DNA of 6,303 nucleotides from Synechococcus sp. PL34863bin_39. Its GTDB lineage: Bacteria > Cyanobacteriota > Cyanobacteriia > PCC-6307 > Cyanobiaceae. Positions 1-5,213 of the stretch are shown here, piece after piece. Under the pieces are notes generated by a model, which had not been told where the DNA came from, searched no databases, and saw only the letters and a list, made by a program, of their open reading frames with translations. Positions within the stretch are counted from its first letter, which is position 1. Each line of letters starts with the position of its first letter. The DNA is taken from assembly GCA_011523155.1 (NCBI GenBank), contig WTHL01000073.1:1-6303 (forward strand). Direction: 5' to 3'. Made by a program: the position numbers and the translations under genes.

Positions 1-1
1 C

Positions 2-325
2 AACGAGCTGCAAATCGATCAGCTGAAGCGCTGGCGCCTGCCGATCGTGCTGGTGGCACGCAGTGGTCTCGGGACCCTGAATAACCCCCTGCTGAGTCTC
101 GAGTCTCGGCGCCTGCGGGTATTGAGCGTTCTGGGGCTGATCCTGAACGGGCCCATCCATGCCGACAACCCCCGCACGCTCGAAGCTCTCGGTGGCGTAC
201 CCGTTCTCGCCCAGCTCCCCAGGCTTCAGCCACTGACGGCAGAGGCACTGCAGCACGAATGGCATCGGCAGGAATTGGGGCCTAAGTTCAGGACACTGCA
301 CAACCGACTGAGCATTCCGCAATGA
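2..325 (+). CDS. bioD: Dethiobiotin synthetase, C-terminal part (5' end outside window)
   Basis: BioD makes dethiobiotin from 7,8-diaminopelargonic acid, CO2 and ATP, the penultimate step of biotin synthesis, in the cytoplasm. The reading frame is open from base 2 and gives 107 residues to the TGA at 323-325, so the N-terminal P-loop half lies upstream. Visible family marks are the strand and turn PIVLVARSGLGTLN (residues 14-27 of the fragment), corresponding to the usual LVA..GLG.INH segment, then LGLILNG (about 49-55) and VPVLAQLPRL (about 71-80), the typical nucleotide-side end of BioD. One oddity is NNPLL where relatives as I remember them have NHTLL. The stop overlaps the start of the next small gene by 4 nt, which suggests cotranscription and coupled translation. 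The identification is confident; activity cannot be judged from a fragment. Confidence 0.88.
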   Translation, partial: NELQIDQLKRWRLPIVLVARSGLGTLNNPLLSLESRRLRVLSVLGLILNGPIHADNPRTLEALGGVPVLAQLPRLQPLTAEALQHEWHRQELGPKFRTLHNRLSIPQ

Positions 326-477
326 GCAGCCGCCAGAGCCTGGCCAGTCTGGCCGTGATCCTGCTTTGCAGCGGCATTCTTGTGCTGTTCACGGACATCG
401 AAATCAGCCTGGTGCGCTGGTGGAACTGCGGCCCCCTCGCAACCACAGCCGAACGGCAGAGCGACGTCTGCCGTTGA
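322..477 (+). CDS. Small single-helix membrane protein overlapping bioD
   Basis: This 51-residue reading frame starts at the ATG that overlaps the bioD TGA (ATGA). It has one strongly hydrophobic stretch, LASLAVILLCSGILVLF (about residues 7-23), preceded by Arg4, so an N-in single-pass membrane protein is likely. A short polar tail follows with an RWWNCGP motif (about 32-38) and a second Cys near the end, which would face the periplasm or lumen in that topology. I do not recognise a named family. Support for reality comes from the coupled start, the clear hydrophobic segment and the stop lying just 5 nt before the stop of the convergent DUF3143 gene, with no room for anything else. Function is unknown; a role in biotin synthesis cannot be inferred beyond position. 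Confidence 0.6.
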   Translation: MSSRQSLASLAVILLCSGILVLFTDIEISLVRWWNCGPLATTAERQSDVCR

Positions 478-482
478 ACGGA

Positions 483-749
483 TCACGGGCCCGCCCGCAT
501 CGCCGCCTCGACATCTGCGCGGGGAAGGCCGTATGGAAAGGTGCGCTGGCAGGCGCGTCCCGCCTGATGCCAGGTCACCTGCAGATCGTCCTGATCGAGG
601 CGGACATCCGCCGACCAGGAGGGTTGTTGCCACCGCCAGAGGCAGGGATCGTCGGCTGTGCGTTCGGCACCCAGTTCTGTGAGCCATGCCTCCAGGGAAC
701 GGAGCGAGTGCTGGTTCAGGGGCGTCTCACACGCTGGCAGAGGTGACAT
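483..749 (-). CDS. DUF3143 family protein
   Basis: This is a small soluble protein of 88 residues matching my recall of the cyanobacterial DUF3143 family, which has no established biochemical role. Family-like features are the N-terminal ETPL.QHSLRSLEAWL segment, a W-rich centre (CLWRWQQPSW) and the ending ADVEAAMRAGP. I chose the ATG at 749 because it gives the short [11 protein letters not shown] start usual for relatives; an in-frame ATG at 761 would add four residues and neither has a strong ribosome binding site. The start lies inside the 3' end of the J-domain gene (23 nt overlap), so the two are almost certainly one transcript with coupled translation, and a joint function is plausible. 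The stop faces the stop of the small + strand gene across 5 nt. Confidence 0.82.
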   Translation of the reverse strand: MSPLPACETPLNQHSLRSLEAWLTELGAERTADDPCLWRWQQPSWSADVRLDQDDLQVTWHQAGRACQRTFPYGLPRADVEAAMRAGP

Positions 750-1227
750 GGCTGCGTTCATTGATCACACGCGCAAGGGAAGTCTGCTCCGCCACCATCC
801 AGCTGGGTTGCACCTGAAGTTCAAGGCCCCGTGCCCAGGCACCACCGAGTCCGAGCAGGAGACAGAAGGCCAGTGCCAGCACCAAAAGGAGCAGGGCCCA
901 CCATTCACCACCGGAGAGGGGCCGGCGTTCCCCGACCCGTCCCCATCCATCGGAGGTGGGTGGTGGAGCGGGCACCCCAGGCGCAGGCGTGTCCCCGGCA
1001 GCCTTGCCGACCAGGGTCTGGTCATAGGCCGCCCGTCGGGAAGGGTCCTGAAGCAGGTCATAGGCCTCGCGGAGCAGCCTGAACTGCAGCGCTGCTTCAG
1101 CGGCAGGAAGGGTGGTGGTGTCAGGATGGAAGGTCTTGCTCTGCCGGCGAAAGGCCTGGCGCAGCGTCAGGGGATCCGCATCCGACGCCACTCCCAGTCG
1201 CTCGTAGTGACTCACAGAACGATTCAA
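727..1227 (-). CDS. Membrane-anchored J-domain (DnaJ-like) protein
   Basis: J-domain proteins recruit and stimulate Hsp70 (DnaK) chaperones at specific sites. With the start used here the protein has 166 residues. The J domain is at about 6-73: it opens with SHYERLGV, has helix [11 protein letters not shown], the diagnostic HPD tripeptide at 34-36 (FHPDTTTLP) and the helix III/IV part [16 protein letters not shown] Gly/Pro linker follows, then one hydrophobic helix (about 109-130, [19 protein letters not shown]) and a 36-residue tail. It lacks the zinc-finger and substrate domains of true DnaJ, so it is a class C-type J protein, probably placing DnaK at a membrane. The start is uncertain: TTG at 1227 leaves a 62-nt divergent gap to rsmG; GTG at 1215 is also possible, and GTG at 1374 would run into rsmG. 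The DUF3143 gene overlaps its 3' end. Confidence 0.85.
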   Translation of the reverse strand: MNRSVSHYERLGVASDADPLTLRQAFRRQSKTFHPDTTTLPAAEAALQFRLLREAYDLLQDPSRRAAYDQTLVGKAAGDTPAPGVPAPPPTSDGWGRVGERRPLSGGEWWALLLLVLALAFCLLLGLGGAWARGLELQVQPSWMVAEQTSLARVINERSHVTSASV

Positions 1228-1289
1228 ACGCTGGATGGAGGCAACCTGGAGTGCCGGACAAGCTGGACGGCATCGTAGGAAGAGCAGAC
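1228..1289. promoter_or_regulatory. Divergent intergenic gap between J-domain gene and rsmG
   Basis: This 62-nt gap must hold the 5' leaders, and probably promoters, of both divergent genes unless their promoters lie inside each other's coding sequence. I see no convincing -10/-35 pair on either strand. The only clear signal is the rsmG ribosome binding site at its right end. The assignment rests on gene orientation only. Confidence 0.35.
1277..1284 (+). promoter_or_regulatory. Ribosome binding site of rsmG
   Basis: AGGAAGAG lies upstream of the ATG at 1290, with 9 nt between the AGGA core and the start codon. It decides the start in favour of ATG 1290 over the GTG at 1251 and the ATG at 1302. 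It is one of only two clear Shine-Dalgarno sequences in the window. Confidence 0.6.
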
Positions 1290-2057
1290 ATGCCTGCAGC
1301 GATGTCGCCCTCGCCCACCTACTCAGCTCCAGGACCGGATCTGTGGAACGGCCTGGGCTGGATGCCGAGTCCACAGCAGCTGGAGCAGTTCGTCGCGCTT
1401 CAGCAGGAACTGCTGAACTGGAACAAGCGGGTCAACCTGACGCGCTTGCTGGAGGGGGAAGACTTCTGGGTGTCCCAGATCTTCGACAGCCTCTGGCCAC
1501 TCCAGAAGGAACTCCAGACCCCTGAGGCGCCTCGCCGCTGCATCGATGTGGGCACGGGTGGAGGGTTCCCTGGGTTGGCCGTGGCCATTGCCCTGCCTGG
1601 GGCCCAGCTGACCCTGGTGGATTCGGTCGGACGCAAAACCGCAGCAGTGCAGGCCATGGCCAATGGCGTTGGCCTCCAGCCACGGGTGCAGGTGAGGACC
1701 GAGCGGATCGAGCTGACCGGCCGTGACCGCGCCTGCAGAGGCCAGTACGACCTGGCGATGGCGCGGGCTGTCGCCGCTGCTCCGGTGGTGGCGGAATATC
1801 TGGTGCCGTTGCTGAAGTCAGATGGAGATGCACTCCTGTACCGAGGGCGCTGGGATGACAGCGACCAGCGAAGCCTCGAGCGGGCATTGATTCCCTTGAA
1901 AGCACGCATCCACCATCAGGAAGGTCGTGAGCTGCCTGCCGGGAAGGGCATGCGACAGCAACTGCGCCTGACACCGATTGCGGCGTGCCCATCGGCATAC
2001 CCCAGAGCCGTCGGCCTGCCAGCGAAATCCCCCCTGGGGATGCTCACCGAGCCTTGA
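1290..2057 (+). CDS. rsmG: 16S rRNA (guanine-527 N7) methyltransferase RsmG/GidB
   Basis: RsmG transfers a methyl group from S-adenosylmethionine to N7 of G527 in the 530 loop of 16S rRNA; loss gives low-level streptomycin resistance in other bacteria. The 255-residue product shows the whole family pattern. An N-terminal helix ends in [10 protein letters not shown] (43-52). The SAM-binding motif I is [10 protein letters not shown] (86-95), an acidic residue that should bind the ribose is in TLVDS (Asp111), and ARAVA (158-162) and the C-terminal [13 protein letters not shown] (237-249) follow. Length is slightly above the usual 210-250 because of a short low-complexity N-terminus, as in other picocyanobacteria. 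The start is set by the ribosome binding site at 1277-1284. It is divergent from the J-domain gene and ends one base before the stop of the convergent reductase gene. Confidence 0.95.
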   Translation: MPAAMSPSPTYSAPGPDLWNGLGWMPSPQQLEQFVALQQELLNWNKRVNLTRLLEGEDFWVSQIFDSLWPLQKELQTPEAPRRCIDVGTGGGFPGLAVAIALPGAQLTLVDSVGRKTAAVQAMANGVGLQPRVQVRTERIELTGRDRACRGQYDLAMARAVAAAPVVAEYLVPLLKSDGDALLYRGRWDDSDQRSLERALIPLKARIHHQEGRELPAGKGMRQQLRLTPIAACPSAYPRAVGLPAKSPLGMLTEP

Positions 2058-2058
2058 A

Positions 2059-3264
2059 TCAGCTGCTCGAAAGCCTGTGCTGAGCGTCCCCTCCGAGGCG
2101 ATCGCGCAACCCACGCAGCAGATCCGGGATCTCATCAATCCAGGGACTGCCAGCCAGCACCGCCCGCAAGGCGGACACACTCACCTCACGGTCGAGTGCG
2201 TCGGCATTCGCGCCGGGGAACCAGTGGGATCCCTGACCGAGCAGTCCGTAACGGGCTCGGGCATAACCTTCAAGGTCCCACGCCTGAATCAGGCCGTGGA
2301 GCCAGAGAAGCACCGGCAGGTTGATCTCACCAGGCGTCTGATCCCATGGGGGAAGTCCCTGATGCCAGGTGTCACACCAGGATTGCCCCAGGGAAGACCT
2401 GACCGCATCCTGAAGACGAGAGGCGATCGGCTTGATCAGACCATCAGCCTGATCAAGGAGGGAGACCGCCTCAAGATGGAGGTCGAGATCACCGGGATTG
2501 GCAGCACCGACACTGATGGTGTGAACACGGGGATCCGAAAGACAGAACAGGTCGTTGAAAACGATCGGATGCAGTGGCTCACACAACGAAAGAAGCCGCT
2601 CGGAAGGTGTGTGAAGGTGACCACCTTTGTCCGTGGGGCTGATGATGAACACCCCCATGTCATGGCACTGAGCGGCGGTGAGCGCTGGATCGTTGTCCTG
2701 ACGGATGAAATACCAGTGGAGATTGACGTAATCGAACGCATCCGTGGCGATGGTGTCCAGGATCAGATCCGTGGGGCCATGGGTGGAGAAGCCGACATGA
2801 CCGATGCGGTTCTTCAATTGCCAGCGCCGGACCACATCAAGGCAACCGCCCGGCCGGATGGCCCAATGCAAGTGCTCCGGCAGATTGATGCCATGGATTG
2901 CCAGCAGATCAACGCGCTGGACACCAAGCCGTTCAAAGCTGAGCTGAAGCTCGTGCTCAAAGGCGGATGGATCCTCCCTGGGTGGCACTTTGGTCTGCAG
3001 GATCCGCATCGGGTCGGGAGTCCTGGGGAGTGCCCAGCCGATCTGACGCTCGGAACTGCCGTAATGCCGAGCCGTCTCGAGGTGGTGCAGACCCTGGCGC
3101 GCTGCGGCTTGAACGGTGGATTCCAGGGTCTCCTGAGACACGGAGGTGATCGCGTCAGCAGGGAGATCAGTCCAGCTCTGCTGAAAACGCATGCCCCCGA
3201 GTGAGAGCAGAGGCATCTGAAGCTCAGTGCGCCCGAACCGGCGCGTGGGCAAGGCGGACGCCAT
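2059..3264 (-). CDS. Aldo/keto reductase with cysteine-less C-terminal ferredoxin-like module
   Basis: This is a 401-residue predicted NADPH-type oxidoreductase of the aldo/keto reductase superfamily, COG1453-like; its substrate is unknown. The N-terminal barrel starts with RRFGRTELQMPLLSLGG (8-24). Positions matching the catalytic tetrad are Glu63 (in HLETARHYG, where most families have Asp), Tyr68, Lys92 (QTKV) and His124 (AIHGIN). GFSTHGP (158-164) and FIISPTDKGG (206-215) continue the barrel. The C-terminal region (about 285-395) keeps the frame of the COG1453 Fe-S extension, with TPGEINLPVLLWL, YARARYGLLGQGSHWFPG and a helical tail, yet it has only one Cys (298), so it cannot bind a [4Fe-4S] cluster by the usual motif. 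The ATG overlaps the ferredoxin stop (TGATG), and a separate ferredoxin may serve the lost function. That last point is inference. Confidence 0.9.
   Translation of the reverse strand: MASALPTRRFGRTELQMPLLSLGGMRFQQSWTDLPADAITSVSQETLESTVQAAARQGLHHLETARHYGSSERQIGWALPRTPDPMRILQTKVPPREDPSAFEHELQLSFERLGVQRVDLLAIHGINLPEHLHWAIRPGGCLDVVRRWQLKNRIGHVGFSTHGPTDLILDTIATDAFDYVNLHWYFIRQDNDPALTAAQCHDMGVFIISPTDKGGHLHTPSERLLSLCEPLHPIVFNDLFCLSDPRVHTISVGAANPGDLDLHLEAVSLLDQADGLIKPIASRLQDAVRSSLGQSWCDTWHQGLPPWDQTPGEINLPVLLWLHGLIQAWDLEGYARARYGLLGQGSHWFPGANADALDREVSVSALRAVLAGSPWIDEIPDLLRGLRDRLGGDAQHRLSSS
2098..2105. repeat. HIP1 octamer GCGATCGC
   Basis: This is a copy of the highly iterated palindrome of cyanobacteria, lying in the 3' part of the aldo/keto reductase gene. 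A second copy is at 5168-5175. Two in this window is somewhat more than expected by chance for the base composition, but not compelling. Confidence 0.4.
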
Positions 3265-3662
3265 CAGGAGGGCTCTGAGGGACGTTGACGACGTGGGCGA
3301 GCCGGAGAAGGCAACCCCAGTGGCAGCAATTCCATCCCATCGAGACGGGCCCTCAGATCATCGAGCTCCTCAAAAGCAACCCAGTGGATGCAATCCACGG
3401 GGCAGGTATCGATGGCCTCCTGAATGCAGCTGCTGGTGTCACCATCCTGTCGGATAACACGGGAACGACCGAGATTCGGCTCAATCGCGAACGTATTGGA
3501 CGCCACGTGAGCGCAGTAGCGACAGCCGATGCAGACCGCCTCATCCACCCAGACCGCCTTGTCTCGGAGTTCACCACCAAGGACCGGCTCGAAGCCGGAC
3601 TTGGCGTCATTGAACTGGACGGAAGCCTGATAAGCCGCCGCTGGATCGGTGGATGGCGTCAC
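3264..3662 (-). CDS. Single-cluster [4Fe-4S] ferredoxin
   Basis: This 132-residue soluble electron carrier belongs to the cyanobacterial ferredoxin group that starts its core with SGFEPVLGGELRDKAVWVDE. Cluster ligands seen are Cys44, Cys47 and Cys50 (CIGCRYC) with a distal CP at Cys87 (DTCPVDCIHW), which is enough for one [4Fe-4S] cluster; the position that would carry the fourth Cys of a 2[4Fe-4S] protein is not Cys (CAHVASNTF). Cys79 and Cys91 are extra. After residue 112 comes a Pro/Arg-rich tail (PLGLPSPARPRRQRP). The start is GTG at 3662, the only plausible one upstream of the core, with weak ribosome binding support. It sits 17 nt after ycf35, and its TGA overlaps the reductase ATG by one base. 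The electron donor and acceptor are unknown; the adjacent reductase is the obvious candidate partner. Confidence 0.9.
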   Translation of the reverse strand: MTPSTDPAAAYQASVQFNDAKSGFEPVLGGELRDKAVWVDEAVCIGCRYCAHVASNTFAIEPNLGRSRVIRQDGDTSSCIQEAIDTCPVDCIHWVAFEELDDLRARLDGMELLPLGLPSPARPRRQRPSEPS

Positions 3663-3679
3663 AGACCTGACAGACGGGG

Positions 3680-4072
3680 TCAGGCGTCCCAGCGGGTGAC
3701 GACCAGCTCAATGGACCCGTCCTGACAATCGCGCTGTTCCGCCACTTCAAAGCCCTCAGTGGCACTGGCAGCAAGAACGGTATTCAGGGCGTAGCGCTGG
3801 GTGAGCTTGGCCAGAAAGCGTTCGACAGGAATGGTCTGCTTCCACAGATCCAGATCCGTGACCAGCTCAAAAGCGCCTGACTTGGCGTTCCACCGGAAGC
3901 CGAGGTCGCCGCCCTCACCCATGGGAACAGACAGCTCAGCATCGACGGTCTGACCCTGATAGCCCCTGACCTGACGCTGACCTTCTTCCGGTGAGTAGCC
4001 AAGGTCACGGAGAGCAGCCAACAGTGGCTCCCGTTGTCGCAGCTCGGTCTTGACGGTGCTGAAGTGAGACAT
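3680..4072 (-). CDS. ycf35: Ycf35 / DUF1257 family protein
   Basis: This is a 130-residue protein of the DUF1257 family, known as Ycf35 in red-algal plastid genomes and near universal in cyanobacteria; I know of no settled biochemical role. Diagnostic parts are the N-terminus MSHFSTVKTELR, the centre LRDLGY.PEEGQRQVRGYQGQTVDAE (about 21-46), the DLGFRWN strand (56-62) and LVTDLDLWKQ (70-79). There is no membrane segment or signal peptide, so it should be cytoplasmic. I chose the ATG at 4072 because homologues begin MSHFST; the frame is open back to 4195, but that extension is unlike the family and overlaps the upstream gene. The ATG overlaps the DUF2997 stop (TGATG), so translation is probably coupled. 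Confidence 0.92.
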   Translation of the reverse strand: MSHFSTVKTELRQREPLLAALRDLGYSPEEGQRQVRGYQGQTVDAELSVPMGEGGDLGFRWNAKSGAFELVTDLDLWKQTIPVERFLAKLTQRYALNTVLAASATEGFEVAEQRDCQDGSIELVVTRWDA

Positions 4073-4275
4073 CAGAGTTGCTCGACGGACAGGGGCTGGG
4101 AGTGTGTAGCTCGGTTGCGGTAAGCCTCGGACGTGGCTTCCCTTCGCTCGACAGAGCCGAGTGCTGATTCCAGTCGCTCGGTGAGATCCAGACATCCACC
4201 GCCTTCCATCCCTTCAACCCGTTCTTCAACGCGGCCGTCGGGACGGATCTTGAAGCGGAGTGTGCGCTGGGGCAT
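4072..4275 (-). CDS. DUF2997 family small protein, first gene of the operon
   Basis: This 67-residue protein matches DUF2997, a family of unknown function that in cyanobacteria is commonly found beside Ycf35 (from memory). The family signature is the N-terminal QRTLRFKIRPDGRVEERVEG strand pair, followed by a Cys (31) and a helix LTERLESALGSVERREATSEAY. It is soluble and has no other motif. The ATG at 4275 gives the usual start (MPQRTLRF); a TTG at 4284 would add three residues. The leader has AAGG at 9 nt and GAGG at 3 nt before the start. Its stop shares one base with the ycf35 start, and it heads the run DUF2997, ycf35, ferredoxin, reductase. Confidence 0.88.
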   Translation of the reverse strand: MPQRTLRFKIRPDGRVEERVEGMEGGGCLDLTERLESALGSVERREATSEAYRNRATHSQPLSVEQL

Positions 4276-4278
4276 GCA

Positions 4279-4288
4279 CCTCAACCTT
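4279..4288 (-). promoter_or_regulatory. Ribosome binding region of the DUF2997 gene
   Basis: On the minus strand AAGGTTGAGG precedes the ATG at 4275. The AAGG core has 9 nt spacing and the GAGG core 3 nt, so the AAGG part is the better placed. It supports ATG 4275 over the upstream TTG at 4284, which lies within this element. Confidence 0.45.
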
Positions 4289-4298
4289 GGATGGCGTG

Positions 4299-4304
4299 AT
4301 GTTA
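4299..4304 (-). promoter_or_regulatory. Possible -10 box of the DUF2997-ycf35 operon
   Basis: TAACAT on the minus strand matches four of six positions of the -10 consensus and would give a short leader of about 20 nt. No acceptable -35 hexamer is found at 16-18 nt spacing. It is the only AT-leaning hexamer in the 94-nt gap upstream of the operon. Confidence 0.22.
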
Positions 4305-4311
4305 AGCAAGA

Positions 4312-4332
4312 CTGATCCCCGATGGTGATCAG
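4312..4332 (-). terminator. Inverted repeat, possible terminator after the HEAT-repeat gene
   Basis: CTGATC and GATCAG arms enclose 9 nt, of which two further C:G pairs can form past one mismatch around a GAT triloop. On the minus strand it lies 37 nt after the HEAT gene stop and is followed by TCTTGCTT, a weak T-rich run. It could end HEAT transcription, or be a protein-binding site upstream of the DUF2997 promoter. The short GC-poor stem makes a strong terminator doubtful. Confidence 0.3.
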
Positions 4333-4343
4333 CTGTTACAGCT
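4331..4343. repeat. Perfect 13-nt palindrome AGCTGT-T-ACAGCT
   Basis: Six-base arms are separated by one base, so as RNA it would fold poorly but as DNA it is a typical dimer-binding shape. It touches the neighbouring inverted repeat (shares bases 4331-4332) and lies in the only sizeable intergenic gap on the right side. It does not match the NtcA (GTA-N8-TAC) or the usual cyanobacterial LexA pattern. It may be an operator or chance. Confidence 0.3.
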
Positions 4344-4369
4344 TCGGAATCAAGCCTGCAGCGTGTCGG

Positions 4370-5179
4370 TCAGGGGAGAAGTCCCTCATCAACCAGCGTC
4401 TTGACGCGCTCAAGAAGCTCTGGATTCTCCAACTGCTCAAGCGCAATGCGGGCCTCGTCTCGCACCGAAGCTTCCGGATCATTGATCAGAGCCTCGACGA
4501 AGGCTTCGACAACCTCATCGCGTCGGGACGGGACCAGATGCTCAATGAGCTGACCGAGGGCCCAGATGCAGTTGCTTCGCACCACAGGCTCGTTATCAAT
4601 GCCGAGACTCACCAGAAGCTGGGAGGCGGCGAGATCAGCCTTGGTGCCTGATGTCCCCCCCGCTTCAGCCAGAGACACGGAGGCCCAGAGCCGCACGGCG
4701 GCAATGTCAGTCTGCAGCGCACGGATGAGGGGATTCAGAACAGGTCCGTCCGAATGATTGCCCAGACTCCAGGCGACAGCCTTGCGGACATACCCATTGG
4801 CGTCGGCCTGAAGAAGGGCCAGCAGGGGCTCGACGGCTGAGGGTGAGGGGTTACGGCCGAGGGCGTACACAGCGCTCATGCGGACCACTGGACATGGCTC
4901 CTGCAGCAGGGGGAGCAGCAGCGGAACCGCCCGGGGATCGCGATGCTCACAGAACACCCTGAGGCCCTGAAGCCTCTGGTCATGTCCCCCTTGGAGCATC
5001 GCGAGACCGGCATCACAATCACGGGCCGCGATGAGGCTGTCGTCTTCGTTGTCATCCGGGGAGATGTCATCCAGAGGATCTCCCAGCTGTTCAGCCGCCA
5101 GCTCCCTCTCGAGCACATCAGGATCGATCGCCAGATTGGCGAACCCTGACTCCCCTGACTCCTGATCGCGATCGCTCAT
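4370..5179 (-). CDS. HEAT-repeat protein (IaiH-like candidate)
   Basis: This 269-residue protein is built of HEAT repeats, paired helices that act as protein-binding scaffolds. Residues 1-50 are acidic and probably flexible (DPLDDISPDDNEDD). At least four or five repeats follow: about 81-112 (DPRAVPLLLPLLQ, then VVRMSAVYALG), 113-143 (AVEPLLALLQ, VRKAVAWSLG), 144-175 (VLNPLIRALQ, VRLWASVSLAE), 182-215 (VVRSNCIWALG) and 220-252 (VVEAFVEALI, VRDEARIALEQL). The GYVRKAVAWSLGN and AVRLWAS phrases resemble, from memory, the cyanobacterial IscA-interacting HEAT protein IaiH; phycobilin-lyase (CpcE/NblB-type) kinship is the alternative, both unproved. ATG 5179 fits family-like starts better than an open extension to GTG 5245. 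It follows the 49-residue gene by 34 nt and has no clear ribosome binding site. Confidence 0.85.
   Translation of the reverse strand: MSDRDQESGESGFANLAIDPDVLERELAAEQLGDPLDDISPDDNEDDSLIAARDCDAGLAMLQGGHDQRLQGLRVFCEHRDPRAVPLLLPLLQEPCPVVRMSAVYALGRNPSPSAVEPLLALLQADANGYVRKAVAWSLGNHSDGPVLNPLIRALQTDIAAVRLWASVSLAEAGGTSGTKADLAASQLLVSLGIDNEPVVRSNCIWALGQLIEHLVPSRRDEVVEAFVEALINDPEASVRDEARIALEQLENPELLERVKTLVDEGLLP
5168..5175. repeat. HIP1 octamer GCGATCGC
   Basis: This second copy of the cyanobacterial HIP1 palindrome lies in the first codons of the HEAT-repeat gene, 4 nt inside its start. It encodes part of MSDRDQ, so it is also constrained by protein sequence. Confidence 0.4.
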
Positions 5180-5213
5180 GCTGCTGATCGTAGAGGCCAC
5201 TGCAACGCCTGAA

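Noticed and set aside
226..687. Minus-strand frame across bioD, the small gene and DUF3143
   Set aside because: It shows no recognisable motif and spans three better-supported genes in other frames.
1251..1289. Upstream GTG start for rsmG
   Set aside because: ATG 1290 has a well-spaced ribosome binding site, while the extension adds nothing family-like.
1978..3204. Open + strand frame of 408 codons opposite the aldo/keto reductase
   Set aside because: It lies wholly antisense to a well-matched enzyme, shows no family motifs, and its low-information sequence fits a GC-rich shadow frame.
4073..4195. N-terminal extension of Ycf35 by 41 residues
   Set aside because: The family starts at MSHFST; the extension is unlike homologues and overlaps the DUF2997 gene.
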